Below are positions 1-8,639 of a stretch of 64,000 nt of DNA, piece after piece. Made by a program: the position numbers and the translations under genes. This DNA is from Denitratisoma oestradiolicum (GTDB lineage Bacteria > Pseudomonadota > Gammaproteobacteria > Burkholderiales > Rhodocyclaceae): positions 1,302,001-1,366,000 of the forward strand of contig NZ_LR778301.1 of assembly GCF_902813185.1 (NCBI RefSeq), read 5' to 3'. The number at the start of each line of letters is the position of its first letter. Position 1 is the stretch's first letter. The notes under the pieces are model-generated. The model was given only the letters and a program-made list of their open reading frames with translations, did no database searches and was not told where the DNA came from.

Positions 1-903
1 CGCGTTCTGGCCCAGCGGCACGCTGAACCCTTTGGTCACTACGCAGTCAGTCGCTTCAAGCTGGCTACCCTGACCATCCACTGCATCGAGAGCGATCCGG
101 TTACGGTGTGCCGTCGGGACGAGGACATCCTCGCCGACCGCGTTTTCGACCTGCTGCTGCATGTGCAGTTGGAGGGGACTGCGGTGATCAGCCAGGGCGA
201 GCGGGAATTCACCCTGGGCCAGGATGCCTTCGCGATCGTTCCCGGCGGGATTCCCTACAGCGTGAATTACCCCGAGAAGGGCAGCAAGATCATCCTGCGG
301 ATTCCCCATCGGATTTTTCACGAGCGCGTGCTCGGGCGGGAAGTCCGTGATTTTGGCGCCGCAGTGTTTGATGGCGGTGGCCTGGTGCCCGTGGTCATCA
401 ATCTGTTGAAGTCCCTCACCCTGGAGGCGGAGGGGGATCTGACCGACATCGAGCAATACACCCTGTCCGAAAGCTTTCTGGCCCTGGTCGGTGCGGTGGT
501 TCGCTCCCGGGCCAAATCGAACTCCAAGGACAACGAAAAGAACCAGTCGGCCCGTCTGTGCCGAATCCTGTCCTATCTCGAGGAGCACTTCACCGACCAC
601 GAATTGACCCCGACCAAAATTGCCGAGGCCAATTTCATTTCCGTGCGCCACCTGCATGGGCTGTTCCAGCAAAGCGGCATGACCGTCAGCAAGTGGATCT
701 GGGATCGCCGCCTGAAGGCCGGTCGGGAGGATCTGCTGGACCAGGCCATGGCTTCCCTGACCATCTGCGAAATCGCCTACCGTCGGGGGTTCAACGATTC
801 CGCCCATTTCAGCCGGGCGTTCAAGGATCGCTTCGGCATTTCGCCCGGCCACCTGAGAACCAAAGCCCGCAATGGGGACCTGACGGACATCGTCGCCAAC
901 TGA
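1..903 (+). CDS. AraC-family transcriptional regulator, 5' end outside the window
   Basis: The reading frame is open from base 1, so this gene is truncated at its N-terminus; a GTG at 106 is available but homologous-looking residues (HAEPFGHYAVSRFKL) precede it, so I take the gene as partial. The first half resembles the cupin-like ligand-binding domain of AraC_binding_2 proteins (LLHVQLEGTAVISQG, then a PGGIPYSV segment). The last ~100 residues form the double helix-turn-helix of the AraC family, with the typical C-terminal signature around AYRRGFNDSAHFSRAFKDRFG. It is probably an activator of a nearby catabolic gene, but its target is not shown. A strong hairpin follows its stop codon. Confidence 0.9.
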   Translation, partial: RVLAQRHAEPFGHYAVSRFKLATLTIHCIESDPVTVCRRDEDILADRVFDLLLHVQLEGTAVISQGEREFTLGQDAFAIVPGGIPYSVNYPEKGSKIILRIPHRIFHERVLGREVRDFGAAVFDGGGLVPVVINLLKSLTLEAEGDLTDIEQYTLSESFLALVGAVVRSRAKSNSKDNEKNQSARLCRILSYLEEHFTDHELTPTKIAEANFISVRHLHGLFQQSGMTVSKWIWDRRLKAGREDLLDQAMASLTICEIAYRRGFNDSAHFSRAFKDRFGISPGHLRTKARNGDLTDIVAN

Positions 904-919
904 CTTCTGGTCTCGCTTC

Positions 920-957
920 AGGCCGGGTCTCCTCGGGGAGTCCCGGCCTTTGTACTT
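920..957. terminator. Hairpin terminator between convergent genes
   Basis: A 13-bp stem with one T-T mismatch (920-932 pairing with 937-949) closes on a TCGG tetraloop. It is followed on the plus strand by TTTGTACTTT. It lies between the AraC gene stop and the stop of the convergent reductase gene, so it may serve both strands, although the T-tract favours the plus strand. Confidence 0.7.
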
Positions 958-963
958 TCGGCC

Positions 964-1641
964 TCAGATGTCCTTGGTCGGGGTTCCCGTGACGTGAATG
1001 CCGGCGCCGGCGATGCCGTAGCGCTTGTTCAGGAAAATCAGCACGGAGGTAAGGGCTTCCGCCACGGCCGAGTTCTCTATCGGTCCCGCATGCCAGGCCT
1101 TGAAGCCGATTTCGGAAGCCAGGCGGACGACGGTGTCCCGGGCCTCCACATCGTTTCCGGTTACCAGCACGTCGCAATCCCCCAGGTGGGCTTCCTCGTT
1201 CTGAAGATGGGCGGCCGCCACGTTCTGGAAGGCGGACACGACTCGCACATTCTCTCCCAGGAAATCCTGGGTCTGCTTCGCCACGCAGCCGCTGGCGGGC
1301 AGTTGCACGCGAGTCACCTTGGGCGGCATCAGGGGAACCGTGGAGTCCACGAATATCTTTTCCTGGACGCCCTCCCGGATCGAAGCCAGGGTCCCTTCAT
1401 GGTTGGCGAAGGGAACGGTCATGAACACGATGTCGCCTGCCTGTGCCGCGTCGGCGTTGCTCATGCCCTGGACGGACAGGATTCCCCCCTTGCTCATTTC
1501 TGCCGCCGCAGCTTCCGCCTTGTCGGCGGCGCGGGAGCCGATGATCACTGGATAGCCGGCCATGGCGAAGCGCCACGCCAGTCCGGAGCCCAGGTCTCCC
1601 GTGCCGCCGATGAAAGTCAGTGAAGGTTTGCGCGCTGTCAT
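964..1641 (-). CDS. NADPH-dependent F420 reductase-like (NpdG/Fno family) oxidoreductase
   Basis: A 225-residue Rossmann-fold protein. The N-terminal GGTGDLG loop and the following IIGSRAADKAE segment match the NADP-binding site of the Fno/NpdG family. The later NVAAAHL and DVLVTGNDVEARD segments fit the same family. In archaea and actinobacteria these enzymes move hydride between NADPH and cofactor F420. Whether this organism makes F420 cannot be seen here, so another flavin, deazaflavin or small substrate is possible. The gene stands alone, convergent with the AraC gene, and faces away from the envelope operon. The start ATG at 1641 is preceded on its strand by a purine-rich AGGAGACTCAA stretch. 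Confidence 0.75.
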   Translation of the reverse strand: MTARKPSLTFIGGTGDLGSGLAWRFAMAGYPVIIGSRAADKAEAAAAEMSKGGILSVQGMSNADAAQAGDIVFMTVPFANHEGTLASIREGVQEKIFVDSTVPLMPPKVTRVQLPASGCVAKQTQDFLGENVRVVSAFQNVAAAHLQNEEAHLGDCDVLVTGNDVEARDTVVRLASEIGFKAWHAGPIENSAVAEALTSVLIFLNKRYGIAGAGIHVTGTPTKDI

Positions 1642-2076
1642 TTGAGTCTCCTAGTGGTTTCCGTCAAGTGGAGTGACCGTTCGCCTGTGGCGGGATCACC
1701 GGAATCGGGAGACTAGCAACGGGGAAAGGCGAGCTCTTGCCTCTAAGAGCGCGGGTATTGACTCCGAACGAAGCGGGGCTGTCGTGCAGCGGATCCTCGT
1801 GGAACCGCAGCCAGCGCGGGATGGCGACGATGGTGTGGCCGGGATGAAATTCCTTGCAGCGATGCATCGCCGGTCAATCGTTTCAGCGTGGGCGAGCAAG
1901 AATCCAAACCCCTGGAGCGACACAATCATCCCGAACGTATATGGGATAGCCAGGAAATGCAGGATCGGGTTTCGGACTGCCCCCTATCGCTGCAATAAGA
2001 CAGCCATGCCCGATGCGGCGATCCAGCGCCGACGATCGGGGAAGCGGACGTAAATCATGATGGAGGAAGTGGCGCT
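1642..2076. other. Intergenic region upstream of the envelope operon
   Basis: About 435 bases between divergent genes. Small open frames exist on both strands but none shows codon bias, a family motif or a good ribosome site. The only clear element is the Shine-Dalgarno GGAGGAAG at 2062-2069 that fixes the start of the YCF48 gene. Promoters for both neighbours are expected here, but I could not identify a convincing -35/-10 pair. Confidence 0.5.
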
Positions 2077-3129
2077 ATGTCACAAAGAGGCAGTTCAGGC
2101 GTGTCGATGGCACGACTGATCAAGTTCGGATTATCGGCAATGCCCTGGCTGATAATCGCCGGCCTGCTCTGGGCGGGCATATTCATCAAACCGAAGGCAG
2201 TGGGGTCTACTGTGGAGCCTCCCGTCATAGAGCGCAGCGACGCCTTCTTCGGTTTTGCTGCACCGGAATCCAGCCAGTTGTGGGCTGCTGGCAATCACGG
2301 AAAGATCATACACAGCAAGGATGGCGGCACCAGCTGGAAATCCCAGGGACCGAGCACGGCCCACCATCTCCAGGATGTCGCCGCCTGGGATACTCACCGG
2401 CTGCTGGCCGTTGGCAATGGCGGCATGGTGTTGCTGACCGCGGACGGTGGCGTGAAATGGGAGCAGAAAAGGATCGATTTCCTACCGGCTTCCCTGGATA
2501 AATTGCTGCGAGTGAAGGCACTGGCCGATGGTCGTGCCTGGGCCGTTGGTGAAATGGGCGCTCTGCTGTATTCCGGCGATTACGGCAAAACCTGGGAGCG
2601 GCGGCGCCCCGCCCAGGATACGGCGTTCAACGATATCGCCATGATGGATGAAAAATCCGGCTGGGTTGTGGGCGAAGCGGGGGCCATTCTGCGAACCACC
2701 GACGGCGGTATTCATTGGGACATGACCCCATCGGGAGTCAAAAGCAGCCTGATGGCCCTGGCATTCCGGGATGCCCAGAACGCTGTGGCGGTGGGCCTGG
2801 AGGGCGTCATCCTGGTCACCCGGGATGGAGGCAAGACCTGGAGACGGGCGGTTGCTACGCGCAAGGATGGCGCTCCATTGAAGCTTCACTTCTATGACGT
2901 GATCTGGGACGGTTCCCGGAAGCAGTGGCTCGTGGTGGGCGATCAGGGCGTTTATGCGAAAGCTGATGCCGAGGCGGCCACTTGGACTGGTGGTGGGCTG
3001 GATGCCATGGAACTGGCCTGGCATACCCGCATCGCATCATCCGGGGACCGCTTTTATCTGGCTGGCGCAACCCTTGGCGAGTGGTCCGGGGAAGACGGTT
3101 CCTGGCGCAGGCTGGGCGCTGGCAAATAA
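2077..3129 (+). CDS. YCF48/BNR-repeat beta-propeller protein, membrane-anchored
   Basis: A 350-residue protein with an N-terminal hydrophobic segment (about residues 17-40, MPWLIIAGLLWAGIF), probably an uncleaved anchor or signal, followed by a propeller. I count seven YCF48-like repeats of the form (A/V)VGxxGxxLxTxDGGxxW, for example SKDGGTSW, TADGGVKW, SGDYGKTW, TTDGGIHW, TRDGGKTW, then two degenerate ones, which fits a seven-bladed propeller. YCF48 proteins assist photosystem II assembly in phototrophs; in heterotrophic proteobacteria they occur beside RND pumps with unknown roles. The start is set by GGAGGAAG seven bases upstream. It is the first gene of an operon with the MMPL pump 24 bases later. 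Confidence 0.88.
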   Translation: MSQRGSSGVSMARLIKFGLSAMPWLIIAGLLWAGIFIKPKAVGSTVEPPVIERSDAFFGFAAPESSQLWAAGNHGKIIHSKDGGTSWKSQGPSTAHHLQDVAAWDTHRLLAVGNGGMVLLTADGGVKWEQKRIDFLPASLDKLLRVKALADGRAWAVGEMGALLYSGDYGKTWERRRPAQDTAFNDIAMMDEKSGWVVGEAGAILRTTDGGIHWDMTPSGVKSSLMALAFRDAQNAVAVGLEGVILVTRDGGKTWRRAVATRKDGAPLKLHFYDVIWDGSRKQWLVVGDQGVYAKADAEAATWTGGGLDAMELAWHTRIASSGDRFYLAGATLGEWSGEDGSWRRLGAGK

Positions 3130-3153
3130 ATCACGGAATGGCAGGGTACTGTA

Positions 3154-5493
3154 ATGATTGAAACAGGCTGGATAGCAAGGTTTTCCACATTCTGCATTCG
3201 ACGCCGGGCAGCGGTCGTCATCGTACTGGGACTGGCAACCGCCATTCTCACGTACTTCGCGGCCCTGGTGGAGGTGAAGACGGTCTTCGCGGACATGCTG
3301 CCGTCTTCCCATCCCTACGTGAAGGTGCACGAGAAATTTGCCGATACCTTCGGCGGCTCCAACATGGTCACCATCATGGTGGAGGCGGACAAGGGCGATA
3401 TCTTCGATCCCGCAATCCTGGAAAAGGTGCAGACCCTGACCCTGGAATTGCGCAAGGTTTCGGCGGTCAATCCGTTCCAGATCATTTCCCTGGCCTCCAA
3501 GAAGGCCAAGGAGGTCAGGGCGTCCACGGACAACATCGAGACCCGCCCCCTGATGTGGCCCGACGTGCCGAAGACAGAGGCCGAGCTCCAGGAGTTGAAG
3601 GCGGCGGTGGTCCGCAATCCTCTGGTTTATGGCAGCTATGTTTCCACCGATCTCAAGGCGGCTCTGATTACCGTGGATTTCATTGACCGGCTGGTGGACT
3701 ACGGCGTGGTCTTCAAGGAAATCAACGAAATGGTTGCCAAGGTCAAGGATGACCGGGTGCACATTCACGTGGTTGGAGATCCGATCCTGTACGGCTGGGT
3801 GAATCACCACCTGCCAGAGACCTTCCATCTGGTGCTGGCAACGGCTGCCCTGATTGCCGCTCTGCTGTTCTTCTTTACCCGGACCTGGCGCAACACCGTG
3901 CTGCCGATGCTGGCGGGACTGATCAGCGCCATCTGGGCCCTGGGCGTCATCAAGCTGGCGGGCATCCATTTCGAACCCCTGGTCATCGTGGTGGCGGTGC
4001 TGATCAGTGCCCGGGCCGTCTCCCATTCGGTACAGATCGTCAATCGCTTCGACGAGGAGGTGGATGCCATCGAATCCGGCCATGAGAAATGCGAGGATGC
4101 CGCCCGCCTGGCCCTGCTCGACATGTTCCGGCCTGGCATGCTGGGCATCATTGCCGATGCCGGGTGCATGGCTGTGGTGGCCCTCAGCCCCATTCCCCTG
4201 TTGCAGAAACTCACCCTGCTGTCGGTAGTCTGGGTATTCACGCTGTCCGTCAGCGCGGTGATCCTGACGCCGGTCCTGCTGTCCTGGGGGCGTCATCCGA
4301 AGGGTTTCGCCCATCCGGTTAACTCGGCCCCGGTATTGCACAAGTTCCTCGGCTTCTGCGCCTGGGTGGCCACTTCCCGGGCTCGCTATGTGGTGCTTTC
4401 CATGGCGGCGCTGGTATTCGGTATTTCTGCCTTCTACGCCTTCAATCTGAAGATAGGAGACGCCAATCCCGGATCTCCGATCCTTTGGTCGGATGCGCCC
4501 TACAACAAGGACTCAGCGGCCATCAACCAACGCTTCAAGGGCGTGGACCGCATGTTCGTGGTGGTGGGCGATGAAAGCGCCGGCTTCGTCAAGAGGACCG
4601 AGGTGCTGGAAAACATCAGCAAGTTCCAGCGCTTCATGACCGCCCAGCCGGAGATCGGCGGCTCCCTCTCCATTGCCGACGTGGTGCCCACGGTGAATCG
4701 CATCATGCATGAGGGCAACCCGCGCTATTACGAGCTGGGTGGCAACGAGACCGTCAATGGCTCCCTGATGTACCTGTTCGAGTCGGTTTCCGAACCGGGG
4801 GATCTGGATCGACTGGTGGATACCAGCTACCAGAACGCCTCGGTCACCCTGCTGTTCCGGGATCGCCAGGGGGAGACCATTCGTACTGCGGTCGCCCGGG
4901 TGAAGGAATTCATCGAGCGCAACCCCCTCAGCCAGGGGGCCTACTACCTGGCCGGCGGCGCGGTGGGCGTGATGGCGGCGGTCAATGAAATCATTCTTTC
5001 CGGACAGATCGAGGCCATCGCCCTGGCGCTCTTTGTCCTGGTGATCATCTGCAGCATCGTCTATCGATCGACGATTGCCGGCATGGTCTTCATGGTGCCG
5101 GTGATTCTGTCCAACACGATCACCTTCTCGATGATGGCCTACATGGACATCGGCATGAACATCAACACCGTTCCGGTGGCGGCCCTGGGGATCGGGCTGG
5201 GCGTCGACTACGCCTTCTATATTGCCGATCGCATCAAGGAAGAGCTGGCCCTGGGCAAGGATGCCGTGACGGCCACCACCATCGCGCTCCACAGCACCGG
5301 CTTCGGCGTGGTGATCACGGCCCTGGTGTTGATCCTGGCGGTGATGCTCTGGTGGGTGTCCTCCCTGCGCTTCCAGGCTGAAATGGCGCTGTTGATGGGT
5401 ATCTGGCTGGCGGTGTCGGCCAGTTCCGCCCTGTTGCTGATGCCTTCGATGTTGTTTGTTTTTCGGCCGGCCTTTGTGTTTGGTCAGAAGTAG
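3154..5493 (+). CDS. MMPL/RND-family transporter
   Basis: A 779-residue inner-membrane protein with the two-fold RND layout. TM1 lies near residues 17-37. A large periplasmic domain follows, then a first TM bundle around residues 225-375, a second periplasmic domain and a second TM bundle around residues 620-770. The proton-relay signature GLGVDYAFYIADR is in the second bundle, and ISARAVSHSVQIVNRF is its first-half counterpart. MMPL proteins move lipids and other hydrophobic molecules using the proton gradient. The operon with YCF48, DUF1302 and DUF1329 proteins suggests one envelope-spanning system for a hydrophobic substrate, import or export unknown. Confidence 0.9.
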   Translation: MIETGWIARFSTFCIRRRAAVVIVLGLATAILTYFAALVEVKTVFADMLPSSHPYVKVHEKFADTFGGSNMVTIMVEADKGDIFDPAILEKVQTLTLELRKVSAVNPFQIISLASKKAKEVRASTDNIETRPLMWPDVPKTEAELQELKAAVVRNPLVYGSYVSTDLKAALITVDFIDRLVDYGVVFKEINEMVAKVKDDRVHIHVVGDPILYGWVNHHLPETFHLVLATAALIAALLFFFTRTWRNTVLPMLAGLISAIWALGVIKLAGIHFEPLVIVVAVLISARAVSHSVQIVNRFDEEVDAIESGHEKCEDAARLALLDMFRPGMLGIIADAGCMAVVALSPIPLLQKLTLLSVVWVFTLSVSAVILTPVLLSWGRHPKGFAHPVNSAPVLHKFLGFCAWVATSRARYVVLSMAALVFGISAFYAFNLKIGDANPGSPILWSDAPYNKDSAAINQRFKGVDRMFVVVGDESAGFVKRTEVLENISKFQRFMTAQPEIGGSLSIADVVPTVNRIMHEGNPRYYELGGNETVNGSLMYLFESVSEPGDLDRLVDTSYQNASVTLLFRDRQGETIRTAVARVKEFIERNPLSQGAYYLAGGAVGVMAAVNEIILSGQIEAIALALFVLVIICSIVYRSTIAGMVFMVPVILSNTITFSMMAYMDIGMNINTVPVAALGIGLGVDYAFYIADRIKEELALGKDAVTATTIALHSTGFGVVITALVLILAVMLWWVSSLRFQAEMALLMGIWLAVSASSALLLMPSMLFVFRPAFVFGQK

Positions 5494-5560
5494 TACCCAG
5501 GTGGTTCAGTAGGAGTCGTAACCGGAAATTGTTCGATTCATTCATGTAACTGGAGGGATT

Positions 5561-7153
5561 ATGAGTAAAAGAAGAAAGTCGATCCGACGTAATGCCGGCA
5601 GGATGGCCAGTCTGCTTGCCGCGCTTGCGCCCTTGTGCGTGACCACTGCCCATGCTGAGGACACCAAGGTCTATGGTGATGTCAGCGCGGCGTTTTCCTG
5701 GAACACCCAGAACACGCTGAAGGACAATCTGCTTGGTTCGAACGTGGATACCAAGGGCAAGCTGTCCATGGCCCGGTTCACCCTGAAGCTGAACGTGGAC
5801 TCCACGATCAACGACAGCATCTCCTGGGCGGGCAAGTTCCGTCTGGTCAAGGATGCCTCCACCAGCTACATGCGGCAGCTCGAGAAGCTGGGCGCCGATA
5901 CGGCGGGGCACAACGACCTTTCCCGCTGGTACAGCGAAGGCGAGATCCGGGAACTGTATGTGGACTACAAGCCGACTTCCGACGTGCTGTTGCGCGTGGG
6001 CAAGCAGCAGGTGGTCTGGGGAGAGTCCGACTTCTTCCAGGCCATGGACATGGTTCACGGCTACGACTTCACCTGGCGCAGCTTCCTGGAGCCCGCCAAC
6101 GAAGACCTGCGCAAGCCTTCCGTCATGGCCAACCTGACGGTGCAGATTCCGGAACTCAACGGCAAGATCCAGGCCCTGGTACGGCCGGGCTCATGGAACC
6201 GGGACGACACCATCGGCAACACCTTCGACCTGCGGGGCGGCCGCTGGGCCAACCAGCCCCTGAAGGGTATCGACTTCCTGACCATCACTCCCTACAACTA
6301 CCGGGTTGAAGGTGCGGATGCCCAGAAGGACACCTGGGGCCTGCGCTGGAGCGGCATCGCCAACGAGATCAATTACTCCCTGTCCTATCTGAAGACCTTC
6401 AATCCGGTGCCGGTACTCAGCATGAGTAGCGATGCGGGTCCCCTGTTTGGTGCGCCTGTTGTGGTGCCGACCGGTGCAGTTCCCTTTGATGGCAGAGCGC
6501 CTTCGGGTATCGCCGGTGAAGTGCTGTATCCGGAGATATCCCTGTTCGGTCTGACTGCCTCGGGCTATTCGGAATGGGCCGATGCGGTTTTCAGCGGCGA
6601 GGCGGCTTTCATCCGCGACTTTGCCTACAACCACGGGCAGACTTCCCTCTGGTCCGCAGTGCTGGGTGGGCCTGGTTACGATGGCGTGAAGCGCAAGAAC
6701 GTGGTCCGTTCCATGCTGCGCATGGACAAGACCCTGGGCTTCACTCAGTCCCTGCTGGGGACCGAGAAGCCGGCGTTCTTCTCGGTACAACTGTTCGATA
6801 CCTGGATCCGGGATTTCAAGTCCGATGAGGACCTGGTGCAACTGGTGGGCTTTGGTCAGCGCAGCAAGGAGCACTCATCCCTGATCACCTTCATCTTCGA
6901 GGGCAGCTACTCCAATGGCACCGTTGTGCCCAGCATCGTGGCCGGCCGTGATCTCAGCTATGGCGGTGGATTCATCGTTCCCAGTGTGTCCTTCCAGTTC
7001 GGCAAGGACTGGCGTCTGAAGCTGGAATACGATCATTTCCTGACCCGGGGTGAACGAACTCCTGCCAACAACAACGTGGAAAGCAACACTGGTCTGTTCG
7101 GCTACTTCGCCAACAACAACCAGTTCTACGCCAAAGTCACCTACCAATTCTGA
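5561..7153 (+). CDS. DUF1302 outer-membrane protein
   Basis: A 530-residue protein with a long cleavable signal peptide (basic N-terminus, hydrophobic core LASLL...LAPLCVTTAHA, cut near residue 33). The mature part is rich in alternating aromatic strands and ends in a C-terminal phenylalanine (YAKVTYQF), the usual signature of outer-membrane beta-barrels. Segments such as VLLRVGKQQVVWGESDFFQ are typical of DUF1302. No biochemical function is established for the family as far as I know. It follows the MMPL gene by 67 bases and precedes DUF1329 by 17, so it is probably the outer-membrane part of the same system. Confidence 0.88.
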   Translation: MSKRRKSIRRNAGRMASLLAALAPLCVTTAHAEDTKVYGDVSAAFSWNTQNTLKDNLLGSNVDTKGKLSMARFTLKLNVDSTINDSISWAGKFRLVKDASTSYMRQLEKLGADTAGHNDLSRWYSEGEIRELYVDYKPTSDVLLRVGKQQVVWGESDFFQAMDMVHGYDFTWRSFLEPANEDLRKPSVMANLTVQIPELNGKIQALVRPGSWNRDDTIGNTFDLRGGRWANQPLKGIDFLTITPYNYRVEGADAQKDTWGLRWSGIANEINYSLSYLKTFNPVPVLSMSSDAGPLFGAPVVVPTGAVPFDGRAPSGIAGEVLYPEISLFGLTASGYSEWADAVFSGEAAFIRDFAYNHGQTSLWSAVLGGPGYDGVKRKNVVRSMLRMDKTLGFTQSLLGTEKPAFFSVQLFDTWIRDFKSDEDLVQLVGFGQRSKEHSSLITFIFEGSYSNGTVVPSIVAGRDLSYGGGFIVPSVSFQFGKDWRLKLEYDHFLTRGERTPANNNVESNTGLFGYFANNNQFYAKVTYQF

Positions 7154-7170
7154 GTCGAGGAGTAACACGC

Positions 7171-8436
7171 ATGATTACCAGACGTAAACTGCTCTCCACC
7201 GGCATCGCCCTGGCTCTGGCCGGTGCCTTCCCGATGGCCCATGCCGGTGAAGTGGCCGAGGGCACGGTGCTTTCCGCCGCCAACATCGACAGCCTGAAGA
7301 ACGAAACCCTCGACGGCAAGCCGATTGGCAGCCTGCTGACCGAGAAGATGGAATGGCGCATCCGCAACAATGGCTGGAAGCTGCCCCTCCACAAGGCCAA
7401 GGAAATTCCCCTCGACGCCAAGTGGGTGAAGGCCAGCAAGGCCAACGTGGGCAAGACCAAGATCAATCCGCAGACCCGCGAGATCGAGGGCTGGGAAGCC
7501 GGCGAACCCTTCCCCGACGTCCAGTCCAGTGATCCCCAGGTGGCTGAGAAGCTGATCTGGAACTATCACCTCGGCCAGCTGGCGGGGGATGTGGCCACCG
7601 CCAAGACCTGGACCCAGCTGCTGATCGACGGCAAGAAGGGCATCCATGCCGAACCCATCGCCGAATTCACCCGCTACAACATGAAGGGGCGGCTGGGTGG
7701 CAAGTCGGTGGAAGGGGATGGCAAGGAAAAGGCCCGTCAGCTGCTGTTCTTCAAGGAGCCGGCGGAAATGAAGGGCCTGGGCACCTTCACCATCATGTAT
7801 GACTCGGCCCAGGTGCCCGATGCCTGGGTGTATGTGCCGGCGGTGCGCCGCGTGCGCCGCCTCTCCGGTGGCGCCTGGATGGACCCGGTAGGCAGCTCCG
7901 ATCAGTTGCAGGACGACCTGGAAATCTTCAACGCTCGTCCCTCCTGGTACAAGAGCTACAAGCTGCTGGGCAAGCGCTGGGTACTGGCGGTCGCTCACGC
8001 CAAGACGCCGGCCTGGAACCCCAAGGGCAAGGCCTTCAACGAGCGCTATCCGGTGCTGGAGCAGGGTGAGCCCCACTGGAACATGAACAATGATCGTTTC
8101 GAGCCGAGGGAAGTCTGGGTGATCGAGGCGGTGACGCCGGATGTCCATCCCTACAGCAAGAAGGTGCTGTACATGGATACCAAGTACCCGCGGATCTACT
8201 ACGGTGAGGCCTTCAACCGCAAGGGCGAGTTCTGGAAGTTCATGGAATTCCATTCGTTCGCGGTCAAGGGCGAGGATGGATTCCAGAGCTATCAGACCTC
8301 GGGTGGCGCGATCATCGACTTCCAGCGCAACCACGCCACCGTGTTCCTGACCGATCCCACCCAGTGGTTCGTCAACCAGACCAAGGTGAAGTCCTCCGAC
8401 GTCTCCCTGGGACAACTGGAGGCCGCCGGCCGCTGA
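7171..8436 (+). CDS. DUF1329 periplasmic protein (outer-membrane lipoprotein-sorting-like fold)
   Basis: A 421-residue exported protein of the DUF1329 family, recognisable from the WVYVPAVRRVRRL, GGAWMDPVGSSD and WVIEAV segments. I recall that Pfam places this family near LolA/LolB, which carry lipids or lipoproteins in a hydrophobic cavity; this was not checked. The N-terminus reads MITRRKLLSTG before a hydrophobic core ending AHA, so export could be through Tat rather than Sec. It is the last gene of the envelope quartet and is followed by a good intrinsic terminator. A periplasmic shuttle between the MMPL pump and the DUF1302 barrel is the most natural role, but this is inference. Confidence 0.87.
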   Translation: MITRRKLLSTGIALALAGAFPMAHAGEVAEGTVLSAANIDSLKNETLDGKPIGSLLTEKMEWRIRNNGWKLPLHKAKEIPLDAKWVKASKANVGKTKINPQTREIEGWEAGEPFPDVQSSDPQVAEKLIWNYHLGQLAGDVATAKTWTQLLIDGKKGIHAEPIAEFTRYNMKGRLGGKSVEGDGKEKARQLLFFKEPAEMKGLGTFTIMYDSAQVPDAWVYVPAVRRVRRLSGGAWMDPVGSSDQLQDDLEIFNARPSWYKSYKLLGKRWVLAVAHAKTPAWNPKGKAFNERYPVLEQGEPHWNMNNDRFEPREVWVIEAVTPDVHPYSKKVLYMDTKYPRIYYGEAFNRKGEFWKFMEFHSFAVKGEDGFQSYQTSGGAIIDFQRNHATVFLTDPTQWFVNQTKVKSSDVSLGQLEAAGR

Positions 8437-8503
8437 AGCAATACGAAGTACCGCGGTGGCCGTTGCAAGCGGCCGCCGCAGCACCAATGAGTTCTCCTCT
8501 TGG

Positions 8504-8536
8504 CCCGGTTTCCCGTAAAGAAGCCGGGATTTTTTG
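8504..8536 (+). terminator. Rho-independent terminator of the envelope operon
   Basis: The stem CCCGGTTT/AAGCCGGG (8504-8511 with 8521-8528, one G-T pair) has a 9-base loop and is followed by ATTTTTT. It closes the YCF48-MMPL-DUF1302-DUF1329 operon. Confidence 0.85.
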
Positions 8537-8639
8537 ACGACCGTTGCTCAGATGGTAGGCGCGGTGCCGTCAGATATTTGTTTTCCGCATGAAAGGCTGC
8601 CGATTTTCATGCACCATTTCCTCCGATGGCGTGCCGGAG

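Noticed and set aside
1664..2053. Small open frames in the region before the YCF48 gene
   Set aside because: Several overlap on both strands, none has a good ribosome site or recognisable motif.
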